Assembly: GCA_036346255.1 (NCBI GenBank)
Contig: CM070618.1
Coordinates: forward strand, 83,152,428 to 83,216,427
Direction of reading: 5' to 3'
From: Ampelocalamus luodianensis
Taxonomy: Eukaryota; Streptophyta; Magnoliopsida; Poales; Poaceae
DNA: 64,000 nucleotides
Every line of letters starts with the position of its first letter. The stretch's first letter is position 1. Below, piece after piece: positions 47,001-58,379 of this stretch. The notes beneath the pieces were generated by a model, which was given only the letters and a program-made list of their open reading frames with translations, was not told the origin of the DNA and ran no database searches. A program made the position numbers and the translations under genes.

Positions 47001-49074
47001 TTCCTGTAAATCCTAAAAATAGAAAATTGATGTTAGAAATCCCTCGTTATCATACTATAATGTGAAATGGGGTTTGCACATGTTTTTATTTCTGGAAAGT
47101 GCATTATGCTAGTTTTGCATCCTAGAAAAATCATAACTAAATCATTCTAACTCCAATTAAGATGAAACCACTTGTATTAACCTTAAAATGTCAGTAGCAA
47201 CCTATCATAAAATTTTCAAGTCCAGAAAACCTCTAGAAAATATTTTTGCTACAGTACCTATTTATGGCCGAAAATGGGTTTTTAGGTAATATCTTTTGCA
47301 CCACAAATCCAAATTAGGTTTTTCCAGTTTCTATGTCTAGGTATATTCGTATCCTACCTTATGTATAAATTTCGTCGCATTTGGATAATTTTTGCTTGCT
47401 CATTTGTTTAAGGGTGGCTCGTCTTATTGGTTGTTCTTGGTTCTTTTTGCCTTTCGCTTAGGGTTCGACATTTGCGGTAATCCCGAGAGCGACCCTCCAC
47501 AACAAATTGAGCAACAGCAAGAAGGCAAGCAGTTTGATCATGTTAATCCTAGTATTTTAAGTATTTATGTTGATTACAAATTCTATGTATGCATTGCTAC
47601 TTTGTTTTAATAGTTGGCCTAGTAGATGCATTTCCTTAGCAAATGATTATCCTCTACTACCATGAGCCTAGGTTACTTGCTGTGATTTAGAGTTCGTGGA
47701 TGGGCTCTTGTCACTTAGTAGTTGCGAATTAATTGCTTAGCCATGCTTAGCTTCGGTAGAAATGGGCGGTTATCGACTTGTCGATAACCTTGATCACATC
47801 AAACTTATTATGATTATGATTTCCACCTTGTGCCATGTCTACTTATGAAAACTAAAACGAAAACAAAAAGATTTAGACTTGGGCACAATGGTATGATGGC
47901 GTGATTTTTGGGTGTGGATCGAATGGTGCCCGAGTCAACAAGGACCGAACATCTTGTTACACTAAACCAAGCATTTTAGCGTGCTAACCACATTAGAGGG
48001 TATGGGACCTCTCTTGACTTAGTACTTTGGCGTGTATTGCCTCGGGTCGCAGGAGGTCGCAGGAGGGATGGTGTTGGGAGCATTGTAGTGTCCGAAAGAC
48101 TTCACCGTGATGGGATTTGTTGTCTTTCGCTTGCAATGTAAGCGTATGGTGTTTCTACCCATACGAGCGGCTCGTGGTTGATACACAATATTGGAAAAGT
48201 CTCGTAGGACTTAGCGTGCCGACATACCTTCGGAAGTGTGCTTTGTGGCTTAAAGGCGATGTCCAAGTGTGGGTACATTGGTACACCTCGCAGGTTAAAA
48301 CTATTCGAATAGCCTCGCCCTAGGTTATGGACACGCTGGCAAGGTCTTTCAAGAGTTAGACTACAACCTTTTAAATTAAAACTTGATGGGTGGTACGAAT
48401 CGGGATTCGTGCTATGTTGTGGTGCTATTGGGATAGTCACTTCTGGTGGTTACTTGTATATACCTTTACTTATCATTACTTTGATAACAAAACAGATTTG
48501 CAAACTTGCTTTTGAAATATATTACATTATTGCAAATAAAGTTGGCTTCATGCAAAATAAGACATACAACCCCACCTAAATAAGCTTGCATGTAGTTTAT
48601 GAATAGGTCCGCTATTCCACACGTCGATCTTGCGGGTACAAAGACAATCTTTGTACTCGGTTGCTATGCCTAATTGTTTTGTTGCAGAGGAAGAAGGTGA
48701 GCTGAAGGGCCTCACTTTTGCGAGTGTTGTGGTAGCTGCGTGGCGACTAGCTTGGCGGCCCTGGTTGCCTTGTGGGTGTGTGGCTAACCGGTCGACTTTT
48801 GTTCTAGCCATCTTATGGCACCTTTGCTTCATTGTCATTCTTGTTTATTGTTCTATTTGGCCGGTCGCTCTCTCTTTGTAATAACTTTACTTATGTATGT
48901 CGTGGTTGGACTTAGTGATGTATGTTGTATGGAAATGATGTGTAATTTTGTGATGATGTGCATATGTTGCAATTCTGGGAAACATATGCCCATCGAGGCT
49001 TAGAATGTTTAATTAGTAATGCTAGAACCAATTGGAGGTTAAGTGTTACTAGTTAAATATTCCGGGTCCTCACA
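44043..49074. mobile_element. 5032-bp LTR-type insertion (TSD CTCCT)
   Basis: It starts TGTAACATCCCAATTTTGGG and ends GGGTCCTCACA. CTCCT occurs at 44038-44042 and 49075-49079. The sequence on both sides is one continuous MULE terminal repeat, which proves insertion. No gag, protease, RT or integrase was found in any frame, and no second copy of the ends is visible inside. A TATA box (CTATATATTGCCCC near 45071) and a CT-rich leader suggest an LTR promoter. It is either an unusually long solo LTR or a large non-autonomous derivative. Confidence 0.75.
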
Positions 49075-49164
49075 CTCCTGACAGCGTGTACTTGCTTGTA
49101 TAAATTTTTCATAATTTTATTCGTTCAGATTTTTTATCGCTAATTGGTATGACTGTGCAGTTAG

Positions 49165-49320
49165 GAACATTTGTCGATTGAGCAAAGATTTGAACCAGAC
49201 CCTCCCTCCTTTCAGCAGCAGGTGTGTTGATTGTCCAAAGCTTTGAACCAGGCCCCCTCCCTCGTTGCAGCAGTAGGTGTTGATTGTCCAAAACTTTGAA
49301 CCAGGCCCTCCCTGCATTTG
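49165..49320. repeat. Tandem repeat of about 55 bp, three copies
   Basis: Units share 'TTTGAACCAGGCCC', 'TCCCTC' and 'TTGATTGTCCAAA'. They lie between the left TIR and the zf-GRF promoter. Confidence 0.85.
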
Positions 49321-49420
49321 CCTAAATTTTCCACCGAAAGCATCGATCCGTCACCTCCCTGTCTCAAATCATTGTGCGCTTAATTTACGCACGGGATAAG
49401 GATTCTCTTTAAGAGCAGTG

Positions 49421-49432
49421 GCTATAAATTGG
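49421..49432 (+). promoter_or_regulatory. TATA box of the MULE zf-GRF gene
   Basis: GGCTATAAATTG, about 160 bp upstream of the ATG at 49585, followed by a GCTCGCTCG-rich leader similar to the mudrA promoter segments. Confidence 0.5.
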
Positions 49433-49584
49433 AGAGAGGTAGCGCGATTGCATTTCGCAGTCGCTCGCTCGTTCTTCCAGTAGTTCATTTCATATCGCAG
49501 TGAGCTCGTGGCACAGAAGGCAGAAGCCAATCAAAGAGAAGTTGAAGTTCGCTCGTGGCAGATTTCAGGTCTAACTACCAGTTG

Positions 49585-50021
49585 ATGTCGAACAAGCGTG
49601 CTTAACCGGTATGGCCGAAATGCGACACGTGAGGACGCCGCTGCGTGCGAGTCTTGGACGGCCATTTCGATGGCGGACGACGTTTCTTTCGATGCCCACA
49701 CTCTGGGGTACAATTAGTAAGTTGTTTGTTTTATGTTACTGCTAATAGAGCCTTCATGTTAACCCTCCTTTCCAGCAGATGGTGAAATGCGACTTTATCC
49801 GCTGGATCGATCCTCCCCATGAACGACATGTTGCGGTGTACGTGGATACATTGTGGAACCGAATCTTGGAGTTGGAGGCGTGGATTGACAATCTCAACGA
49901 GAAAAACGACGACCTCCGCCAACAGATGCATCGCGAGAGGGGCAACGAGGAGGTCGTGAACATAGGGAGTTCCTATGATCCCACATGCTGCTGCGCGAAC
50001 CCTAGCTGCATATGTGCGTGA
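49585..50021 (+). pseudogene. zf-GRF zinc-finger gene carried by the MULE (2 exons, degraded)
   Basis: Exon 1 (49585-49707) encodes a first half-finger region 'PVWPKCDT' and 'RRFFRCPHSG'. Exon 2 (49779-50021) encodes 'MVKCDFIRWIDPPHE', then an acidic coiled-coil-like stretch (LWNRILELEAWIDNLNEKN) and a Cys-rich end. The order Cys-pair, RFFRCP and CDFIRWID is that of plant zf-GRF proteins, which are thought to bind single-stranded nucleic acid. Exon 1 has TAA (49603) and TGA (49630), and the first expected zinc Cys is Trp, so this copy is not functional in the proposed frame. The intron (49708-49778) has GT and AG ends; it is only 71 bp. It is the only gene between the two TIRs. Confidence 0.6.
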
Positions 50022-50778
50022 CATTACAACGATGGCCAGCCACGTCCGAGGCGCCCCCCTGAACAACACTCTATGTGGGTAGCGCAAGGCACCTTCTACC
50101 ATTAGGCACGACTAGAGAAGCTTGTACCTCCGTACTCGCCCCTTATTTACGCAATTATGTTAAATCTCGTGAACCATGTAACTTAATGGTCGATGCGTCA
50201 TTGCGGTTGCCTTTTATCGAGTGGACTGCTTCATGGATGTGTCGCGTGCATTGCATATCACATCTCCAATGGACTTGCAATTTAGCTTTTTTTTTATACA
50301 TTCCAAGTAGGGAAAAGTATAGCATATTTGGAATATCCCACAACCTTCTCTAGACCGCAAATATATCTTGTTGTCAAGACATTTATCACCAAAATGTAAC
50401 CCGCCAAATCTCAAATACATTCCAAGTCAAATGAAATCATGAAACCCTAATTTTCAAAACCTAAAATCCAAATTCTCGCGAGCTAAATACTAATTTTTTT
50501 TAGACAATACCAGAACACATATAAAATTGCCGAAATATTACACAATCAAGTTCACTGCGTGAGAACCCTTCAAAATAAAATTCAAATTTTTTGGAGCTTA
50601 TTTTCTACGTTTATTGATTTGTACAAATAGCACAGTCATACCAATTAGCGATAAAAAATCTGAACCAATAAAATTATGAAAAATTTATACAAGCAAGTAC
50701 ACGCCGTCAGGAGGCTACACAAAAAATTTCCTAATTTTTTGAACTCGTTTGGTATATTTTAAAATTCCTTCAAACGTA

Positions 50779-50832
50779 CCTAACCATAACCCTAACCTAA
50801 CCCTAACCCTAACCTAACCCTAACCCTAACCG
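50779..50832 (-). repeat. TTAGGG-like array in the right TIR
   Basis: CCTAAC/CCCTAACC runs, the inverted counterpart of 43937-43972, slightly longer. Confidence 0.9.
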
Positions 50833-51181
50833 CTATTGTAGGGGCGCGGGGTGGGCATGCTCACCCGCAATAGTGCCGGGCGGGTGAGGTGGCTGGCGGG
50901 GCACGCCACCGTGGCGGGCGCGGGGTGGGGCTGCGGCACGGGAGCAGTGCGGCTAGGGGTAAGGTGGCGAGCGGGGGCGCGCCGACGTGGCGGGGACGGG
51001 CCACTGAGGTGGCGGGGAACAGGGGCGAGCGCGGGGTGGGCGCGCGCCCGGGAGGTACGTGTCGCGCCCACGACGTGGCCGCGCGCCCGGGGTGCTATTT
51101 TTGCAAATACGACTACGCACTGGTCAGAAGTGCAAATACACTTTCAAAACTGATCGTATCCGCCAAAAATTCGAGCGCAGC

Positions 51182-53126
51182 GCACCACCAGTTTACGCGC
51201 TAGCTGCGGGCACCCACGCTGGTGTACACCGATGGGATGAGCGAGGAATTGGCAATGAAATCAAGTCCATGCATGTATGCAGATTCTAGTTCTTTTTTTT
51301 TTTGTTTTGTTTTGAAGGCTACGCAAATTCTAGTTAATAATAGACTGCAGCGTTCACTTCCTGTGATGACTGTTTGCAGCCGACGTTTGGTAATTGGTAG
51401 AAGTGTTTTGTGTGGCTTCTGTAGCTTGCAGATTCATAATGACGAGTGATAGCGTGTGTATGATGACGATCTGAACGTCGATCTTATGAGATAAATGAGG
51501 GAAATTAAAGATCGAGACTATGCAGTGTTTTATTGTTAAGAATGTATTACAGGAGGGCTCGATGATTGTGAAGAACAATGAGCATGGGAGTATTACAAAA
51601 TGCGGTGTGTCCTGTTCTATGGTCGGATCGATCCTTATATAATGCCGAAAGCGTGGCAGTTGTAGCCGATGGAGAGGTGCTTTATTGATTCCAAGAGGGA
51701 CGGTCTATACAATATTTGACTGTTTTTTCAGCACAAAATAGTTAAATTTTAGTTCATTTACAACTTTATTATACATAAATTACAGTAAATTATTTATGTA
51801 GTTTTAGTTTTTTTGTCACTATAATTATTCTCGAAAGTCTTAATAACTCATATTTTCATCACGTGATTCAAAATCTAAGATATACTTTGAGAGATTGAGC
51901 AAAAACAAAGATAAAAAAATTATATACCAATAAAATATGACAATGTAGTGAACCTGCTATATTCTGAAGAAAAAATCATAATAAATTCGGACCAATTTCA
52001 TCAGATGAGAAGATGTGCAAATCTCAACGTATATCGGACGGATGAAAATTCGACTATTTTGATAATAAAAAAACAATCGAATATTGTTTAGCAAAAACCG
52101 ATTCCAAGAGTTGTTCTTAAAAAAATTGATTCCAAGAGTTGACACACGTGAAGGCGGTTGGTTGCAGGGCGGTTCCTCGGACGATTTTTTTCGGTGACTC
52201 AGAAGTGTATGTTGTTCTCTATCTCCCACACACGTAAATCCATGGTGAACGCATTAGACCAGTTGGAAAATGGGCTCATGGTACACTAATGAGCCCCTCG
52301 GGTAGTACCGTTTCTAGTTAGACATATACCCGACCAGACAATCCACTCTAAGGCATCAAACCAGGATTGTTTCCGACAAATACTGTTTAAAGTAGGCTAT
52401 AAATTACAGGATATTTAATCCTCGTCAGTGTATACTGGCTTACACGAACTTTATTGGACACGGAGTACTTTTGTTTCGAGATACTCCACTAGAGATTACC
52501 AAAACTATCATGTACCTTAATTAATTACGAACTGTAGTTCAATTCTATTGACTGATCTACCGGTTCTTACCCACAAGACTACAGAGCTAACATATCTGCG
52601 TCGTGCGTACAAAGACATGTTTTGGAGGTGTGGTCGTAGAGAAATTGAGATAGGACTAAAGGTTGAGGTGAGGAGGCCATGACACGTGTAGGATACGTGC
52701 CGTGAAGAAAATCTCCCCTTCATGCTTGCAGTTGCCGCCGGTCGAATGCCTGCTCAACAGTGCAATCAATGGCAGTGCGTATCCCATATCCGCAACCAAA
52801 ACGCACAGCCACCGGTCCGTCGAGTCACATGCATCCACAGCCTGCGCGCTGCCGATTGGCCGGCCGAATGCCATGCATTTTCTGAGATATCATGCGTTTT
52901 ACGGCAACAAATCTTCGTCGCAAGAGAGATTACGGAGTACGACACCATCCATATTCTTGATCTCCGTTTCTAAACCAGTGCTAGGAGAGTACACTTGTAC
53001 GTGTATACTTGTGCGTGTATGTATACGTATGTTGTGCATGCATATATACGTGTTTTTCTTGTAATCGCAAAAGGAAGGACACAACAATAGATGAAGATAG
53101 GATGGCATGAAACTGCGGTGCAGCTA
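51182..53126. other. Intergenic, nothing recognised
   Basis: Mixed composition with AT-rich stretches. No domain-bearing frame and no element ends were identified. Confidence 0.4.
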
Positions 53127-53131
53127 AACCT

Positions 53132-55258
53132 TGTTGGACCGAAAAGGCGACTAGAGGGGGGGGGTGAATAGGAGCACGATATCTTTTTCTCCCTAATTGA
53201 ATTCAATACGAATATCACTCCAATAGCTATGAAAGCTATGAAGATCAATCAATCATGCACAGTGGAAGACTTGTATTGAATCCAATCAAAACCCCGAAGC
53301 AAAATCTTCAAAAACATAAAAACTCAACCTAAATGAGTTGGGCGGTCTGACCTCCAACTAGAAATCGGTCTGACCTTTGGAAATCGGTCAGACCTCTCAA
53401 TACATGGCGGTCAGACCTCCGGGCCAATGAATAGTGAAATCATCCAAAACCAAAACGCAAATTGATCTAACTTTTGATTCGTGCGCCCAAACTTCGTGAA
53501 ACTTGACACACACCTTCCTAAGGATGTCAGAACCTATTCCAAGCAACGATCGTGAAGATTCTTGCCAAAGTTCAGACATTTTCCGCTTGAGTGAAGGTGG
53601 GTCAAAAACCGAGTCAAGAACGAAATATGATCTAGAAACTTGCTCGTGGGTGATTGATGACTAAGATGACCCTAGATGGGTTCCCACATGTTGCAACAAG
53701 TTAGATCATAACAAGAAACCAACCAAAACTCATGGATCAAAGAAAGACTCAAAATCACCAAATAGAGAGAAAGAAGGCAAATGAACTCATCTTTGAGAGA
53801 ACTTTCTTTGGATTGATTTGATATGGTATTGGTTTACAGCCACTCCATCAATGGAGGACAAAGACTCAATACATGAGCACGAAATCAAATCCAACTCTCT
53901 AGAACCCTAACCTCCAACTATCAACTCCCTAAACACACAAGCAAAAACTAGGATTTTCAAGTAATGAAAGGGTCGAGGGGGTGCAGCCACCTCCCTCCTC
54001 TATTTATAGTGGAGGCCTAGACCTTCTAGAAGAGTTTCCCTAATGGGCTCCCGTTAAGGCCCAAAACAAACGGGTCACACACGCACGCATTTTAAAGCGT
54101 TGTCTTCATCTCCTCTTGACCTAATCCGCTTCTCCACGCACCGCCTTGCGCCGCGGGTTAGCAAAAGGTCACCAAGGCGGTATTTGGTAAGATTACCAAA
54201 ATACCCCTTCTCGGTCCTTCTCCGAAGACCGAGTCCAGATTGTGCGAAGCACTCGCTTGCTCCGCCACGTGTAGGTTGATCCAACGGCTCTCATCATGTC
54301 GGCAAGTCTCTCCCATCCGGCTCCCACCGAAACCACCATGGCACTTGCACCGACCCCCGCGCCGCTTGATCCAACGCCGCGACCGAACCGCCTGTTCGGT
54401 CACCTTTGTCCATCTTGCACCATACTTGAGTCCAATGACTTCACCCGCATCGCCGATCGTTACAACCTCAGCTCTCCAAGCCTAGTCCCGATCATCCTCG
54501 CCGTTGACCGTCGTTGACCACCAAGCAACCTGCACAACAATAGACAAGCAAATCGAAACCGGGAACAAGTTCTTCACAACTTGACCCACGTTAGTCAAAA
54601 CATGCATCATGCAACACAAATGCAATGAAACCTATGAGATTGACCTAACAAGCAACCATCGCCGCCACACGGGCCGACGAGTTAAGTGAAAACCGGTCAG
54701 ACCGCCACCCTTGGCGGTCGACCTACACCGCCGGCCCGATCGCCAACGAAGGCGGTCGACCGCCACCAGGACTTAGCTAAAATTTCAACTCAAATCCGCA
54801 ACCTCTCTGGAAATTTCAAACGAATAGAACTTTTGTCTGGAGACTCCAAAAATTATGGGACCAAGAGTAGTAGAACCTTCTCTCTTGCCTACACCCTCTA
54901 TTTTTGGCCTAGCTCCAAAATCCAAACTTCACTTAATGACCGGTTCGACCGCTCGCCAGGTTCGGCCGAGATCGCCACATCGGCCGGTCCGACCGCCTCC
55001 TGGGCCGGTCAGACCGCCAGCTGCTCACCAGCAAATCAGCCCAAGACAGGACCGGTCTGACCGCCACCATGGCCGGTCAGACCGCCTGAGACCTGACAGA
55101 AACTGAACTTTGCCGAAAACTTGTGTTTTCGCAAACCTTCAACGTCATTGCCAATTGTCACATCATCCTAAGATCATGAGCATATCCCCATGATATCCAC
55201 AAACCTAATAACCTAAAGTGGCTATCTTTTGTATGATGAAATGTAGGAATGTCTAACA
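53132..55258 (-). mobile_element. Large LTR (about 2.1 kb), probably solo
   Basis: Plus-strand start TGTTGGACCGAAAAGGCGAC and end GTCTAACA give TG...CA ends. In minus orientation it reads TGTTAGACATTC to CGGTCCAACA. AACCT precedes the left end (53127-53131) and recurs at 55262-55266, three bases beyond the right end, so the duplication is suggestive but not exact. It contains many GGTCAGACCG motifs, a TATA-like 'TATTTATAGTGG' near 54001 and a leader segment matching the one at 4.3 kb. No gag or pol follows on either side. Confidence 0.65.
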
Positions 55259-55266
55259 ATGAACCT

Positions 55267-57359
55267 CCTTTTAAAAAAGTATAGCAATGAACTAACTAAA
55301 CAACCCCTGCACCTTTCGGTGGTTGCTTCGCTTTTATAATAATCCCCTAAAAATTTGCCTCGTGTTTAAAACTCAAATAAGACGTTTGGTTTGAGGGATC
55401 ACCTTATACAAGGATAGGTTGATTTATCATGATCATGTTCAAATTTGGTGGGATAATCAAATCCATCATTTTTACACTACCCTCTTGCTCACGAGGGATG
55501 AAGCGGTGACATATCAACCTATTCTATTCTAGTGGGTTAGATTTGAAGCTAGAATTGGAGATCCATCCCCCATCCGGTTTAACCGACCAAACACCCTAAA
55601 AACCACCTGGCCAAACTAGAACTCATTTACTGTGTAAGCCTGCAGCTAGTTGGGGAATCGCAGGACCAATTTGGTTTTATGAATAAAGGAGAAAGCTTTT
55701 AACAGAGCTTCGGGATCAAGTTTTCGTTTGCTGTTGACCAAGCATGTCACTGTTGGGATGATATTCGGCTAACGGTTCCCGAGAATCCCGGGAGACCTCG
55801 TCTCCATACACGCCATGATCGGAGGCGCGCCCAACTCCTTTTTGATTCGGATCCCGGTCACCTAGCGCAATAAGAACACTCAAGGGGGCTCGGCAGGCTA
55901 GGACACTGGTGCTTGGCCATCAAAACCCCACACATACCCGATCTTCTGGAGCGCTAAAGGTGGACGAAGACCTAGAACCGCCGACCTCCTCAGTCCCGTC
56001 GTCACCGACGCCTTTCTTCTTCATCTACGGCATCTTCATCAAATCCCGACGCATCTACTCGACAAATCACATCCTAATGGCATCGTCAGGTTCGGGTAAG
56101 CACCCTAACGATTCCGCATCTAAGATTTACGTTAGGTGTTCTTGTCTTGAGCTGGAGTTCATGTCTTAGATCATGTTTAGCCTGAGTTTTACGCTACAGT
56201 CACCCCTCGACAGGCTTTCAACAGAGCTTCGTGATCAAGTTTTCGTTTGCTGTTCCGTGATGTTTGACCAAGCATGTCACCCCTTGACAAATCTTTTGAC
56301 CATTCAATTTACAAGATATTTTAGACGCTTGTTGTGTCCAGCTTCACTGAACGGTGAACCGTCGGGATAAACACCGAACGCTGCAGCCTGAAAAGTATAG
56401 CTCAGTCAGTACTGCAAATTGCTTGAATGCGAAACAAGAAGGGACACCGAGCCACCAGCTCATCAATGCGACGTGCAGTTTTTGTGTTTTATCTCTTGCT
56501 CGCTCACAGGCCGAGTGGCACCAGGCCGCCAGGTCTTTGTTCCTAGTGCGGCGTGCTATGCTAGACCGGCTAGGGTTCTTGCAAGTTGCAATAGACATGA
56601 CCCGGCCCACTCAGCGGCATAGGATCAGAGTCCGTGTGCTGAACTACTGATCGGCGGAGGCCCACGCAGCTAGCTTGCAGAGTGGACGTGCATGCCAGAG
56701 GTCGATACCGTGCAAAAAAAAAAAAAGTCAAAAACAGAACTCCAAAGCTAACCAGATGTGTTGGGAGAGGGTTCCGGGCTACCTCGAACCGACGATAACC
56801 CATGAATGTATGACATATCGGAGATACATCCCGGCAAGGTTCAGGACCAACCTCGGGCGAGGTCCAGGGACCAACCCCGGTAAGGTCTGAGGACCAATCC
56901 CGCAAGGCGTCACACATTGGCGGATTGTAACATCCCAAATTCGAGTGCATTTCAAATTATTGGAAAATGTGATTTAAAAAAAATACGCTTTATTAACAAT
57001 CGAATTTCGCTGGATTTTATTTAAAACCTTATCGAGTTTGAACTTGAAGAATCAAATTATGACATACAAACCTAATATAATATTTGAAAACAAAATTAAA
57101 GTGACATTTGAATTGGAATCACCAAACCATGAATTTGAATTGAAAATGTGAAGTTTAAAATAAAATAAAAGCCCAAAAATCCGATTGGGCCAAAACCCGG
57201 CCAACCATCTCTTCTTCTTTCTTTTCTTCCTTTCTTTTTCTTCCCCCGGACCGGCCCACCCAACCCCCTCCAAGCCCAGCCGCGCTCAGCCCACTTCTTT
57301 TCCTCCTCCCAATCTGCCCGCGCCAGCCTCCTTCTGCTCCCCCCTTCTCTGTCTACCGG
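55267..57359. other. Mixed repeat remnants without a gene
   Basis: It contains a possible small MITE (about 55380-55605, ends GTTTGGTTTGA / GTTTGGTCGGTT), a 65-bp direct repeat (55690 and 56215), short GGTCCAGGGACCAA-type repeats near 56830-56900, and a truncated LTR start TGTAACATCCCAAAT at 56936. No coding domain was recognised. Confidence 0.45.
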
Positions 57360-57917
57360 CTCTATCCTTTATATATCGTCCGAGGGGGTGATAGTTGTCT
57401 ATGCCAGAAGGTGCCTCAATGGTTGAAGAATGGCGCACGTTGATGGTAGTTATTGTCAGAGAGACAACACCCCACATTTGCCCTGCGGTTATGCCAGAGA
57501 CAGAGAATAATACGTGCAGTTATACCAAAGAATAACGACACATATTAGCTACAGCGTATAATTAAACACATTGTATGTGGTCCCTAGTCGATTGGGTTTA
57601 CATGTCTGTGGTTCTTATCGATCATAGGGCGGTCGCAAATGACCTGGTTGTAGTAAAGCTTACGACCATAAGGTGATTATAGTAGAATTTATGATCAGTA
57701 TGTGGTCGTAGAAGATCTTACGACCACAAGATGGTAGTAGAATGACTTACGATCATACATGGTGGTAGTACAAAAACTTACGACCACTAGGTATTTATAA
57801 TCTCCCTCGTTATTGACGATGAGGGGTACCTTTGAAGGTTGTATAAAGATATTATTATCTATAACAAATATTACAAATAAATAGTTTAATTAATTAAGGA
57901 TTATTGGACCCTCGTCA
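57360..57917 (-). mobile_element. 3' LTR of a Tat-like gypsy element, truncated
   Basis: On the minus strand the LTR begins TGACGAGGGTCCAATAATCC at 57917, like the solo LTR at 18597-19366, and contains the same CGTAGAA...CTTACGACCA repeats (57640-57790). Its distal part is missing beyond about 57360, where unrelated sequence starts. The purine-rich GGGAGCTAGA just outside could be the polypurine tract. Confidence 0.65.
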
Positions 57918-58379
57918 TCTAGCTCCCAACTTCAAGTGAAAATGATTTACTTGGAAAAGAGGTCGTAGGGATATGCACGAAGATAGAGTGTCTTCGACTG
58001 GTGTTTCTTTTGATCAGAAATTGACTTGGTCAAGAAATGTATTTTTATTTGAGTTGTAAAAATAAAAACCCTTTTCTTGAACAGAGAGAAAAGGAGTATT
58101 AACCATTTCTTGTAATTCCATTTATTGAGAACAGTTCCCAAAGAGATGGTAACGCTTGGATTTCCCACGATTTATTGGGAACCGTTTCTAATAGAATTTT
58201 AACTATTAGACTTCTTTCCAACCTTATCCATTGAATTCTGTCACAAATTGATGGCTATAAATAGCCATCAAAAGGGTAGAACAAAACTAAGGAAAACTCA
58301 CTTGCAATCTTTCTATCTTTCTGACTTCTACTTCTTCTTAGAATTCTTTTCCTAAACTCCTCAAGTCCGGGTAGATTTC

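Larger units (their letters stand above)
43565..51172. mobile_element. MULE with about 550-bp TIRs and perfect 9-bp TSD, carrying a zf-GRF gene
   Basis: GAGCGCAGC at 43556-43564 recurs at 51173-51181. The left end GAAATTTTTGCGGATAC and, inverted, the right end GAATTTTTGGCGGATAC start inverted repeats. These run to about 44042 plus 49075-49160 on the left and back to about 50630 on the right. The repeats contain, in order, a TTTTTGCAAATAC block, a GC-rich block, TTAGGG-like runs and an AT-rich block. A 5032-bp insertion splits the left repeat; without it the element is about 2.57 kb. It has no transposase, so it is non-autonomous. Its ends match the sequence next to mudrA at 24.5-25.2 kb. Confidence 0.88.
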
